A stretch of 39,006 nucleotides of DNA from Candidatus Ruminococcus intestinipullorum. GTDB lineage: Bacteria; Bacillota; Clostridia; Lachnospirales; Lachnospiraceae. Within the stretch, counting starts at the first letter, position 1. Each line of letters begins with the position of its first letter. The position numbers and the translations under genes are program-made. The notes below the pieces were generated by a model. It was given only the letters and a program-made list of their open reading frames with translations, had not been told where the DNA came from and made no database searches. The stretch covers positions 1-39,006 of the forward strand of contig JAHLFA010000052.1 of NCBI GenBank assembly GCA_018883985.1. The letters are read 5' to 3'. Below are positions 8,967 through 16,706 of the stretch, piece after piece.

Positions 8967-10655
8967 ATGAAAAAAAGAACTTCAAAACAATTATACATAA
9001 AATTATTAATATTATACGCTTTTGTTGTTTGTTTGGTTGTCTTAGTATTAGTTTTTTATTTTATTAATAGTACACAAAGACGCTATCTAGAGAAAAATAA
9101 AAATTACATGGAGTTAATGCATAATGACGCTGTGAATTATTTAAACAGTTGTGGTGAAAATGCAGGACATATCCATGAAGAGTTATACAACTCAAGTATG
9201 GAAATGAATGATATCATTCATTATTTAGAAGATAGTCCACAGGAGTATCAACAGTATAGACTCGATTTATGTACACAGTATGAAATATTAGATTATAAAG
9301 GTATTGAGGACTTTTCCCTGACAGCATTTGAAACATATTCTTCATTACTTCGATTGACATTTATCAGTTATCAAAAACAAGATGTGACATATTTTGTAGG
9401 AAGCCAGAGTTTGTATCATGAAGAAGAAGCGAAAACTATTTTAGAAGATATTCAAGAGAATCATCTAGCCAAAGAAGGTGAAATTTCTTTTTTAAAAGAA
9501 ATACGAAATCCAATTACATTGGATAGTGTAGGAGCTATGATTATAACCTTTGATAGTACTTTTTTTGAACAAATTCAGGAGAAGTATCATATAGCAGATT
9601 TAGTTGTATATGGAAATGAGGAGGTACCAATTTATACTTCAGGAGAAGCAGCAAAGGGAGGATACATACTGAACTCAAAGATAGGAGAGTACAGTGTGCT
9701 AACAAGTATGAACAAAAAAGAGGCCTCTCATGTACCACTAACAGTTATCTTCATGGGGGTTGGTGCTGGAGGTCTGATTATGATTCTTAGCATTTTCTTT
9801 ATTCAATTTTATTTAAAAAAGGTTTCGTTAAGGTTGAATCATATTTTAGATGGAATGAGCGAAGTAATGGGTGGTAATTTATCTGTTCGTTTGCCTATTG
9901 GAAAACGAGAGGATGAATTGGATTTGATTGCATTGCATTTCAATGAAATGTGTGAAAAATTGGATTTATATATTCAAAAATTTTACCTAGCAGAGATTGA
10001 ACAAAAAAATGCAGAGATGGAGGCGTTGCAAAGCCAGATTAACCCTCATTTTCTATACAATACTCTAGAAGCTGTCCGAATGAAAGCTATTTGCAATGGG
10101 GATAAAGAAACAGGGGAAATGTTATATAGCATGGCAGTTATTTTTAGAAGTATGATTAAAGAATCAGATGTGATTACATTGGTGCAGGAGCTGCACTATT
10201 GTAAAAAGTATTTGGAATTGTTTGAGTATAGATATCCTGGACAATTTCATTCCAATGTAGAATGTCCCATTGAATATTTTCAAGTACCTATTATTAAATT
10301 TGTGTTGCAGCCTGTTATTGAAAATTATTTTGCACATGGAATTAGAAGAAGAGATAAGGATAATTTTGTTTCAATTAAAGTCTTGCATAAAAATGAAGTT
10401 TATGAAATTATATTAGAAGACAATGGTCGAGGTATTTCGGATGAACGAATGGAAGAATTGAATACAGGTCTAAAGGAAAATAAAAAGGTGTCTAAGCAGT
10501 CTATAGGGATTTTTAATGTAAATAGGCGAATTAAAGCAGTCTATGGAAATCACTGTGGACTAAGACTTGGAAAGTCAAGTTTAGGAGGGACAAAGGTTAT
10601 TTTAACTTTTAGACCAGAAGAGGGAAAAGAGAATGAAGAAGGTAATGCTTGTTGA
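8967..10655 (+). CDS. YesM-type sensor histidine kinase
   Basis: This 562-residue membrane sensor kinase belongs to the LytS/YesM (His_kinase, PF06580) family that commonly controls sugar-utilisation loci in Gram-positives. TM1 covers about 11-33, an extracellular sensor domain about 35-255, TM2 about 257-282 and HAMP about 283-340. The phosphoacceptor block SQINPHFLYN carries H361. The ATPase domain has N-box QPVIEN (about 448-453) and G-box EDNGRGI (about 484-490). All catalytic motifs look intact. The start follows GAGGGG. The last 23 bases overlap the response regulator start, so the two are translationally coupled. That partner is broken (10633-11611), leaving this kinase without an intact regulator here. 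The signal is probably a sugar, perhaps via the neighbouring binding lipoproteins; that is inference. Confidence 0.92.
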   Translation: MKKRTSKQLYIKLLILYAFVVCLVVLVLVFYFINSTQRRYLEKNKNYMELMHNDAVNYLNSCGENAGHIHEELYNSSMEMNDIIHYLEDSPQEYQQYRLDLCTQYEILDYKGIEDFSLTAFETYSSLLRLTFISYQKQDVTYFVGSQSLYHEEEAKTILEDIQENHLAKEGEISFLKEIRNPITLDSVGAMIITFDSTFFEQIQEKYHIADLVVYGNEEVPIYTSGEAAKGGYILNSKIGEYSVLTSMNKKEASHVPLTVIFMGVGAGGLIMILSIFFIQFYLKKVSLRLNHILDGMSEVMGGNLSVRLPIGKREDELDLIALHFNEMCEKLDLYIQKFYLAEIEQKNAEMEALQSQINPHFLYNTLEAVRMKAICNGDKETGEMLYSMAVIFRSMIKESDVITLVQELHYCKKYLELFEYRYPGQFHSNVECPIEYFQVPIIKFVLQPVIENYFAHGIRRRDKDNFVSIKVLHKNEVYEIILEDNGRGISDERMEELNTGLKENKKVSKQSIGIFNVNRRIKAVYGNHCGLRLGKSSLGGTKVILTFRPEEGKENEEGNAC

Positions 10656-11611
10656 AGATGAAGAATTGATTATTCAGGGAATTCTTATCTTTAGTGAAAT
10701 GTTTACGCTTGGCAGAGGATTCCGTCTTAATTATTTTTAAAGAGGTTGAGGATGTTTATCAAGCAAGAGAAAGTTTACAGCAGCTGCAAAATAAAATGGA
10801 AAGTACGTATGAGTTTTCAGTGTTTATTAGTATTGGAGGAATTTTTAATCATTTCCGTGAACTTCCTACGTATTATCATACAGCATTACGGTTACAGAAA
10901 TATCTTCTAATAGAGGGATATGGAAGTTGTGTAGATGAGCTTACGGTTAGAGATAGAAAAAGTTAGGATATTTATTTTGAACGAACATTATTAAGAAAAT
11001 ATATTTTACAAAAGGCAAATCACAGTGCAATTGAATATATTGATGATTTGTTTATTAATAATATGAATATGGATTGTAGTATAGATTCCTTTTACGAAAT
11101 TATAGTAGAAATATCTATGCTCTTACAGGAAATTAAGAAAGAGTATAAGCTGGATAATATTAAGGTATTACATAATTTACCAGATTTAATCAATACCTTA
11201 TATGAAGCAGATGATATTTATAAAGTAAGGACTGTATTTATTTCAGAAATAAATGCGATTATACAGTATTTACATGAGGAAGATTCACAGTATACTCCTG
11301 TAGTGAAAAGTGTGATAGCAGAGGTGCAAAAAAATTACAAGGAAGATATGAATTTAAAAACATTGTCACATAAATATTATATGAATGCTTCGTATTTGGG
11401 GCAGATTTTCTTGAAAGAGGTTGGATGTTCTTTTGCACAATATTTGAATAGTAAAAAAATGGAGGTAGCAAAAGAGCTGATTCTTAACACGAATATGAAA
11501 ATGAGCGATATAGCAAAAGAGGTTGGGTATAGTGATATTAGTTATTTTTATAGGAAATTTAAACAATATTATGGCACTGTTCCAGCATCTTTAAGGGAGA
11601 TGAAAAAATAG
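10633..11611 (+). pseudogene. Decayed YesN-type response regulator (REC deleted, AraC HTH retained)
   Basis: The ATG at 10633 begins a normal receiver domain (KKVMLVEDEELIIQGIL), but homology stops after about 18 residues. The reading continues meaninglessly to a stop near 10740. Homology resumes in another frame at about 10694 (LRLAEDSVLIIFKEV...), which looks like the middle linker of YesN-type regulators. Most of the receiver, including the phosphoacceptor Asp region, is therefore gone, roughly 150-200 residues judged by the usual length of about 500. A second lesion is the in-frame TAG at 10964-10966; sense resumes directly after it (DIYFERTLLRKYILQ). The C-terminal AraC-type DNA-binding domain (about 11325-11611, ending DIAKEVGYSDISYFYRKFK) is intact. 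A truncated protein could in principle start near the TTG at 11048. Misassembly is possible, but two independent lesions favour real decay. Confidence 0.88.
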
Positions 11612-11618
11612 TATATTT

Positions 11619-11656
11619 AAAATAACTGTCTGATTTAAAATTGGGCAGTTATTTTT
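11619..11656 (+). terminator. Terminator after the regulator remnant
   Basis: AAATAACTGTC pairs with GGCAGTTATTT (one G-T wobble) around a loop of about 13 bases, followed by a short T tract. It lies just after the stop of the AraC-domain fragment and isolates the downstream transporter operon. Confidence 0.65.
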
Positions 11657-11669
11657 ATGCTATTTTACT

Positions 11670-11730
11670 ATAATTTGTCCAAAGAAACTAAAGATTTTTA
11701 AGTTTATAAAAAGTTTATATTATTTATAAT
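11670..11730 (+). promoter_or_regulatory. Candidate operator and promoter of the Lpl-type transporter operon
   Basis: The element at 11670-11685 matches 15 of 16 bases with 5661-5676 upstream of the mannosidase gene and has the dyad TTTG-NN-CAAA. A perfect TATAAT occurs at 11725-11730, but no good -35 box sits 16-18 bases before it, which would suit an activator-dependent promoter. Target of the kinase/regulator pair is a guess. Confidence 0.35.
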
Positions 11731-11764
11731 TATTATATGTAACAAGTGCATGGGGGAGTACAAG

Positions 11765-13234
11765 ATGAGAAAAGTAAAAGGCGTATTGATATTAGTATTA
11801 CTCTGGGGCGTGATGATGTGTGTGATATCTTGTACAAAAAGTTCAAATGAGCAAGAAGATGCAAACATAGTCAAGCTTGTTTGGTATCAGATTGGTTCTG
11901 TTCAGAAAGATGAAGCTCTTGTATTAGAAAAGGTGAATGAATACATTCGAGAGAAAATAGGAGTGGAGCTTGAAATCAAGCATATTGATATAGGTGATTA
12001 TAATCAAAAGATTCAAACAATTATTAATACAGAAAGCAATTGGGATATTTGTTTTACATCATCCTGGGTAAATGATTATTTTCAAAACGTAGAGAAAGGT
12101 GTTTTCTATAATTTAGAAGAGTTCATCAAAGATACGCAGATGTATGAAGATATAGACCCAAGATTTTGGAAAGCGATGGAAATAGAAGGGGCAATTTATG
12201 GGATACCAAGTGAGAAAGAACTAGGGAATATGCCTGTTTGGATTTTTACAAAGGAGTATGTAGATAAATACAATATTCCTTATGAAAGCATACATACACT
12301 AGAAGATTTAGAACCGTGGTTAGAAATCATTAAAGAGAATGAACCAGATGTAATTCCTATGTATTTAGCAAGATACACTGCACCTACATATATGGATAAA
12401 ATTGTAGAACCCATAGGGATTGAATATGGAGATGATACCTACACAGTAAAAAATGTGTTTGAAACCGAACGAATGCAAAGTACACTTCAAACGACACGCA
12501 GATATTACGAAAAAGGATATATTAATGCAGATGCAGCAACCATATCAGATACTATTGATTGTAAGAGATTTGTAGTAAAGGGAGATGGACAGCCATTTTC
12601 AGAGTTAATCTTCAAAAAAGAGTTAGGGTATGAAGTAGTAATTTCTCCGATTATGGAGTCTTGTATTACAAATGCTTCAGCACGTGGAGCTATTAATGCC
12701 ATTAATGCAAAAAGCAAGAATCCAAAAAAAGCAGTAGAGCTGCTAGATCTCATTCATAAAGATTTATATTTGAGAAATTTATTGAATTATGGAATTGAAG
12801 GGATTCATTGGGAGGCTGTAGAAGTGTCTGATGAAGAATTGGAGCAGGCAAAAGGCAAACCATATATTTATGACAAAAAAGTACATCTCATTTCAGATAA
12901 ATATAAAGATTATTCCGTAATATATTGGGCGCAAGGTGGATTATTTAATACATATGTCTTGGAGGATGAGCCTATTGATAAATGGGCTTCTTTCGAGGAG
13001 TTTAACTCTACTTTAAAAGAAGCACCTACATTTGGTATTGATTTTGAATTAGATCAAGTAAAGAAACAGGTTAACAATATGAACTCTATAATGGAAGAAT
13101 ATGGAAAGGCAATTTATACGGGTACTGTAGACCCTGATGTTTATGTTCCAAAGCTTTTAGAAATTTTAGAAAAGGCAGGTATTTCAGAAGTTATAGATGA
13201 GTTTCAGAAACAACTTGATAAAGAATCAAAATAG
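11765..13234 (+). CDS. LplA-type substrate-binding lipoprotein 1 (DUF3502-like C-terminus)
   Basis: This large extracellular solute-binding lipoprotein of the LplA class is typical of Lachnospiraceae and Paenibacillaceae carbohydrate importers. I start it at ATG 11765 (489 residues), because GGGGGAG at 11752-11758 is spaced for that codon; the upstream ATG at 11750 overlaps this site. The signal peptide MRKVKGVLILVLLWGV leads to lipobox VISC with C23. The C-terminal 70 residues have the DUF3502-like ending (TFGIDFELDQVKKQVNN ... DPDVYVPKLLEILEKAGI). The permease genes follow 15 bases later, and a second, different binding protein follows those. The substrate is unknown; the neighbouring GH38 and the GH42-like enzyme suggest an oligosaccharide. 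Confidence 0.87.
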   Translation: MRKVKGVLILVLLWGVMMCVISCTKSSNEQEDANIVKLVWYQIGSVQKDEALVLEKVNEYIREKIGVELEIKHIDIGDYNQKIQTIINTESNWDICFTSSWVNDYFQNVEKGVFYNLEEFIKDTQMYEDIDPRFWKAMEIEGAIYGIPSEKELGNMPVWIFTKEYVDKYNIPYESIHTLEDLEPWLEIIKENEPDVIPMYLARYTAPTYMDKIVEPIGIEYGDDTYTVKNVFETERMQSTLQTTRRYYEKGYINADAATISDTIDCKRFVVKGDGQPFSELIFKKELGYEVVISPIMESCITNASARGAINAINAKSKNPKKAVELLDLIHKDLYLRNLLNYGIEGIHWEAVEVSDEELEQAKGKPYIYDKKVHLISDKYKDYSVIYWAQGGLFNTYVLEDEPIDKWASFEEFNSTLKEAPTFGIDFELDQVKKQVNNMNSIMEEYGKAIYTGTVDPDVYVPKLLEILEKAGISEVIDEFQKQLDKESK

Positions 13235-13249
13235 AGAGGAGAAATGTTT

Positions 13250-14212
13250 ATGAAAAAGGAACTAAAAAAGAAGGGGATTAAAAGGCGAAAGTGGCGTAAA
13301 GATGACACAGAGTTATTTGTATTGTCATTGCCTACATTATGTTGGTATATGATTTTTTCGTTTCTTCCAATGTTTGGAATTATCATTGCCTTTAAGGAAT
13401 ATAAGTTAGCCCCTGGAGGACATGGATTTTTATACAATTTATTGCATAGTGAATGGGTTGGAATTGACAACTTTAAGTACTTTTTTACTTCTAACTCTTT
13501 TGGTATGTTACTTAGAAATACAGTATTATACAATCTTGCATTTATTGTTATTAGTGCCAGTGTTGCAGTTGGAGGAGCTTTAATATTAAGTAATTTAAGA
13601 AATAAAAGAGGGTCTAAGGTATATCAAACGATGATGTTTCTTCCCTATTTTATGTCATGGGTTGTAGTAAGTTACTTTGTATATGCACTGCTAACACCTG
13701 AAAAGGGGTATATGAATAGTATTATTACTTCTTTGGGTGGAGATCCTATCATGTGGTACCAAGAGAAGAAATATTGGCCATTTATCTTAGTGTTGTTAAA
13801 TACATGGAAGGGAATGGGCTATGGTATGGTTATGTATCTAGCAAGTATAGCTGGTATCGACCAAGCGTTGTATGAAGCAGCAGTAATGGATGGTGCAACA
13901 ATGGCTCAACGTATAAGACACATTACGTTGCCAGGTATCAAGCCTGTATTTATCATTATGTTAATCCTTGATTGTGGAAAAATATTTAACTCTGATTTTG
14001 GACTTTTCTATCAAGTAACAGGAGGAATACCACAGTCTTTATATACGACAGTGTCTACATTTGACACATATATATACAATGCGATTCAGTCTACAGCACC
14101 AATTGGAAAGACTGCAGCGGCAACCTTTTTCCAATCAATTTGTAGTTGTGCAACAATCCTCTTAGCAAATCAGATTGTTAAGAAAATAGATAATGAAAAT
14201 GGACTAATTTAA
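13250..14212 (+). CDS. ABC transporter permease, LplB-like
   Basis: This inner-membrane permease is of the LplB/YteP class (320 residues from ATG 13250). GAGAGGAG at 13234-13241 is well spaced for ATG 13250 and too close to ATG 13244. A basic N-terminus (KKELKKKGIKRRKWRKD) precedes the first hydrophobic segment near residues 22-46. The EAA loop reads YEAAVMDGATMAQRIRHITLP around residues 207-228. It pairs with the permease encoded next to build the channel for the Lpl-type importer. Confidence 0.9.
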   Translation: MKKELKKKGIKRRKWRKDDTELFVLSLPTLCWYMIFSFLPMFGIIIAFKEYKLAPGGHGFLYNLLHSEWVGIDNFKYFFTSNSFGMLLRNTVLYNLAFIVISASVAVGGALILSNLRNKRGSKVYQTMMFLPYFMSWVVVSYFVYALLTPEKGYMNSIITSLGGDPIMWYQEKKYWPFILVLLNTWKGMGYGMVMYLASIAGIDQALYEAAVMDGATMAQRIRHITLPGIKPVFIIMLILDCGKIFNSDFGLFYQVTGGIPQSLYTTVSTFDTYIYNAIQSTAPIGKTAAATFFQSICSCATILLANQIVKKIDNENGLI

Positions 14213-14228
14213 GAAAGGAGTGAGAATA

Positions 14229-15146
14229 GTGGCAAAGCAAAAAGAGCATGTTTCATCTTTGAATCAAATTAAAAAGTCTACCAATATTGTGTTTAATATT
14301 ATTTTCTTAATCCTTGCTTTATTATGTGTTTTTCCATTGTTGTTTGTATTTTCTATTTCAATTACAAGTGAGGAGATTCTTCGTTCAGGAACATATCAGA
14401 TTATTCCACAGGAATTTTCAAATGCAGCATACATGTTTTTATGGAATGAACGAGGCATGATTTTAAGAGCATTCTTTATGTCTATTATAGTAACGGTAAT
14501 GGGAACTATTATTTCAATTTTCTTAAATACATCTATGGGATATGTTTTATCTAGAAGAACATTCCGATTACATAAATTATATACGTGGATTGTTTTTATT
14601 CCAATGGTATTCAACGGAGGAATGCTGGCATCTTATATTGTAGTAAATAACATTTTAAATCTTAGAAATACGATATGGGCTTTGATTTTACCATTAGCAT
14701 GTTCTTCTTTTAGTGTCATCATATGTAGAACCTTTTTCAGGGTTACTATTCCAGATGCACTAATTGAGGCTGCAAAGATAGACGGTGCAGGTCAGTTTTA
14801 TATTTGGTCTAAAATTGTACTTCCTATTTCAAAACCAGTAATGGCAACCATTGGAATGTTTGCTGCATTTGGATATTGGAATGATTGGTTTCAGGCATCT
14901 TTGTATATTCAGGATAAGAATTTGCAGACATTACAGTCTTTGTTAAATAACATACAGAAAAATATAGAGTATATAGCAAATAACCCATATGGAGGTTTAT
15001 CTTTGCAACAGTATAAGTTGGCAATGCCAACAGAATCTGTACGTATGGCAATTGCAATGGTTATTATTATTCCAATCGCTTGTACCTATCCATTTTTCCA
15101 GAAATACTTTATTTCAGGATTAACGATTGGTTCAGTGAAGGAATAA
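14229..15146 (+). CDS. ABC transporter permease, LplC/YtcP-like
   Basis: This is the MalG-class partner permease (305 residues from GTG 14229). The AAAGGAG site ends at 14220, so the in-frame GTG at 14220 overlaps it and GTG 14229 is preferred. Several hydrophobic segments are visible (first about residues 18-42). An EAA loop, ALIEAAKIDGAGQFYIWSKI, is followed by LPISKP. Family-typical features are the GGMLASYIV segment and the C-terminal FISGLTIGSVKE. Together with the LplB-like subunit it should import oligosaccharides delivered by one or both of the flanking lipoproteins. No ATPase is encoded nearby. Confidence 0.9.
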   Translation: MAKQKEHVSSLNQIKKSTNIVFNIIFLILALLCVFPLLFVFSISITSEEILRSGTYQIIPQEFSNAAYMFLWNERGMILRAFFMSIIVTVMGTIISIFLNTSMGYVLSRRTFRLHKLYTWIVFIPMVFNGGMLASYIVVNNILNLRNTIWALILPLACSSFSVIICRTFFRVTIPDALIEAAKIDGAGQFYIWSKIVLPISKPVMATIGMFAAFGYWNDWFQASLYIQDKNLQTLQSLLNNIQKNIEYIANNPYGGLSLQQYKLAMPTESVRMAIAMVIIIPIACTYPFFQKYFISGLTIGSVKE

Positions 15147-15191
15147 AAATAATAAAAATGTAGTCAAAAAATGACTAAGGAGGAGGAAACA

Positions 15192-16649
15192 ATGAAATTT
15201 AAAAAAGTAATGGCATTGGGAATGGCAGTTCTTATGACTGCAGGACTTGCCGTTGGATGTGGCAGTAAGGAAGAAAAAACAACTGTCAATGAAAATGGGG
15301 AAGAGGTTGTAACACTAAAATGGGTGACAATTGGAAGTGGAATGCCTGATAATTATGACTCATGGATTGCTAAGGTAAATGAGTATTTAGAAGAAAAGCT
15401 TGCTGTTAATTTGGAGATGGAGGTTATTCCTTGGGGAAATTGGGATGACAGAAGAAATATTATCATCAGTACAAATGAACCATATGATATTATTTTTGGA
15501 GCATCCAATAACTATACTTCAGATATTCAGTTAGGAGCGTATGCGGACATTACAGATTTGATTTCTGAAAATATGAAGGAATTTAATGAGTTAATGCCTT
15601 CTATGTACTGGGATTCTGTTCGTGTAGATGGAAAAATCTATGGAGTTCCAACTTATAAGGATAGTACACTTTCTAATTATGCTATTTGGGATAAAGAATT
15701 GGTGGATAAATATGATATAGATTATAAAAATCTAACAGATTTTGATGACCTTACACCAGTATTCGAGGAATTAAAAGCAGGGGAAAATGATTATCCTGTA
15801 TATTTAAAGAATGACGGTATTTATTCTATTTTTGATGTTTATGATCAAATCGGTGCTGAAATGCAAATTTTAGGAGTTCGCTATGATGATCCAGATGGAA
15901 AGGTTTGCTTTACATTAGAAGAGCCAGATGTATTTTCTGCACTTGAAACATTCCATGAATGGTATCAAAAGGGAATTATTAACCCAGATGCTTCTACATT
16001 AGACGAAGCACGTGTATATAACATGTGGAGAATTGCACAAGGTTGGGAATCTGCTGGTAAAACTTCATGGGGACCACAAATGGGAAAAGAAGTTGTAGTA
16101 AACAAATTAGGAGATACAATTCTATCAAATGATACAGTACGTGGCTCACTAAATATGGTTTCTACAAATAGTAAATATCCTGAAAAATGTTTACAATTAT
16201 TGAATCTTGTAAATGTAGATACAACACTTCGAGATATGTTCTATTATGGAGAAGAAGGTGTAAACTTTGAATATGTAGATGTAGACGGAGAAACAAAGGT
16301 TCATAAAATCAATGAAGATTGGCCAATGGCTGGATATACACAGGGAACATTCTTTACAGTTACACCAGTAGAAACTGACCTAGAAGACCAGTGGAGCGAA
16401 ATCAAAGAGTTAAATGAAAATGCTGTTCCATCTGTTATGCTTGGATTCAATTTTGACTCATCAGAGGTAAGCGATCAGCTTTCAAACTGTAGAGAGATTT
16501 GGCTACGTTATAAGAAAGAGATGATGACAGGAGTAAATGATCCAAATAAGACAGTTCCAGAGCTTAAAGAAGAGTTGATGAAGGCTGGATTCCAAGACAT
16601 TTTAAATGAAGCACAAAAACAGGTAGATGAATATCTTGCTGGAAAATAG
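15192..16649 (+). CDS. LplA-type substrate-binding lipoprotein 2 (DUF3502-like C-terminus)
   Basis: This is the second LplA-class binding lipoprotein, 485 residues from ATG 15192, which follows AAGGAGGAGG; an in-frame ATG at 15171 lies upstream of that site and is unlikely to be used. The signal peptide ends in lipobox AVGC (C23). The mature protein opens VTLKWVTIGSG and ends with a DUF3502-like region (MLGFNFDSSEVSDQL ... PELKEELMKAGFQDIL). It shares architecture with lipoprotein 1 but diverges strongly in sequence, so it is not a recent duplicate. A strong terminator follows at once, making this the last gene of the transporter operon. It may capture a different glycan for the same permease pair. 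Confidence 0.9.
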   Translation: MKFKKVMALGMAVLMTAGLAVGCGSKEEKTTVNENGEEVVTLKWVTIGSGMPDNYDSWIAKVNEYLEEKLAVNLEMEVIPWGNWDDRRNIIISTNEPYDIIFGASNNYTSDIQLGAYADITDLISENMKEFNELMPSMYWDSVRVDGKIYGVPTYKDSTLSNYAIWDKELVDKYDIDYKNLTDFDDLTPVFEELKAGENDYPVYLKNDGIYSIFDVYDQIGAEMQILGVRYDDPDGKVCFTLEEPDVFSALETFHEWYQKGIINPDASTLDEARVYNMWRIAQGWESAGKTSWGPQMGKEVVVNKLGDTILSNDTVRGSLNMVSTNSKYPEKCLQLLNLVNVDTTLRDMFYYGEEGVNFEYVDVDGETKVHKINEDWPMAGYTQGTFFTVTPVETDLEDQWSEIKELNENAVPSVMLGFNFDSSEVSDQLSNCREIWLRYKKEMMTGVNDPNKTVPELKEELMKAGFQDILNEAQKQVDEYLAGK

Positions 16650-16661
16650 TATATAAGATTG

Positions 16662-16688
16662 AAAAGGCTGACTTCGGTCAGCCTTTTT
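16662..16688 (+). terminator. UUCG-tetraloop intrinsic terminator
   Basis: GGCTGAC and GTCAGCC form a perfect stem, extended by four A-T pairs, around a TTCG tetraloop, and the descending arm merges into five T residues. This is a textbook rho-independent terminator 12 bases after the second binding-protein gene. The next gene starts only 18 bases later, so its expression must rely on read-through or an unseen promoter. Confidence 0.93.
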
Positions 16689-16706
16689 GCGGGGATGGAG
16701 GAATTT

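Noticed and set aside
16659-16706. N-terminal extension of the GH42-like protein from TTG 16659
   Set aside because: These codons are the terminator hairpin itself, and the good GGAGG-ATG start is at 16707.
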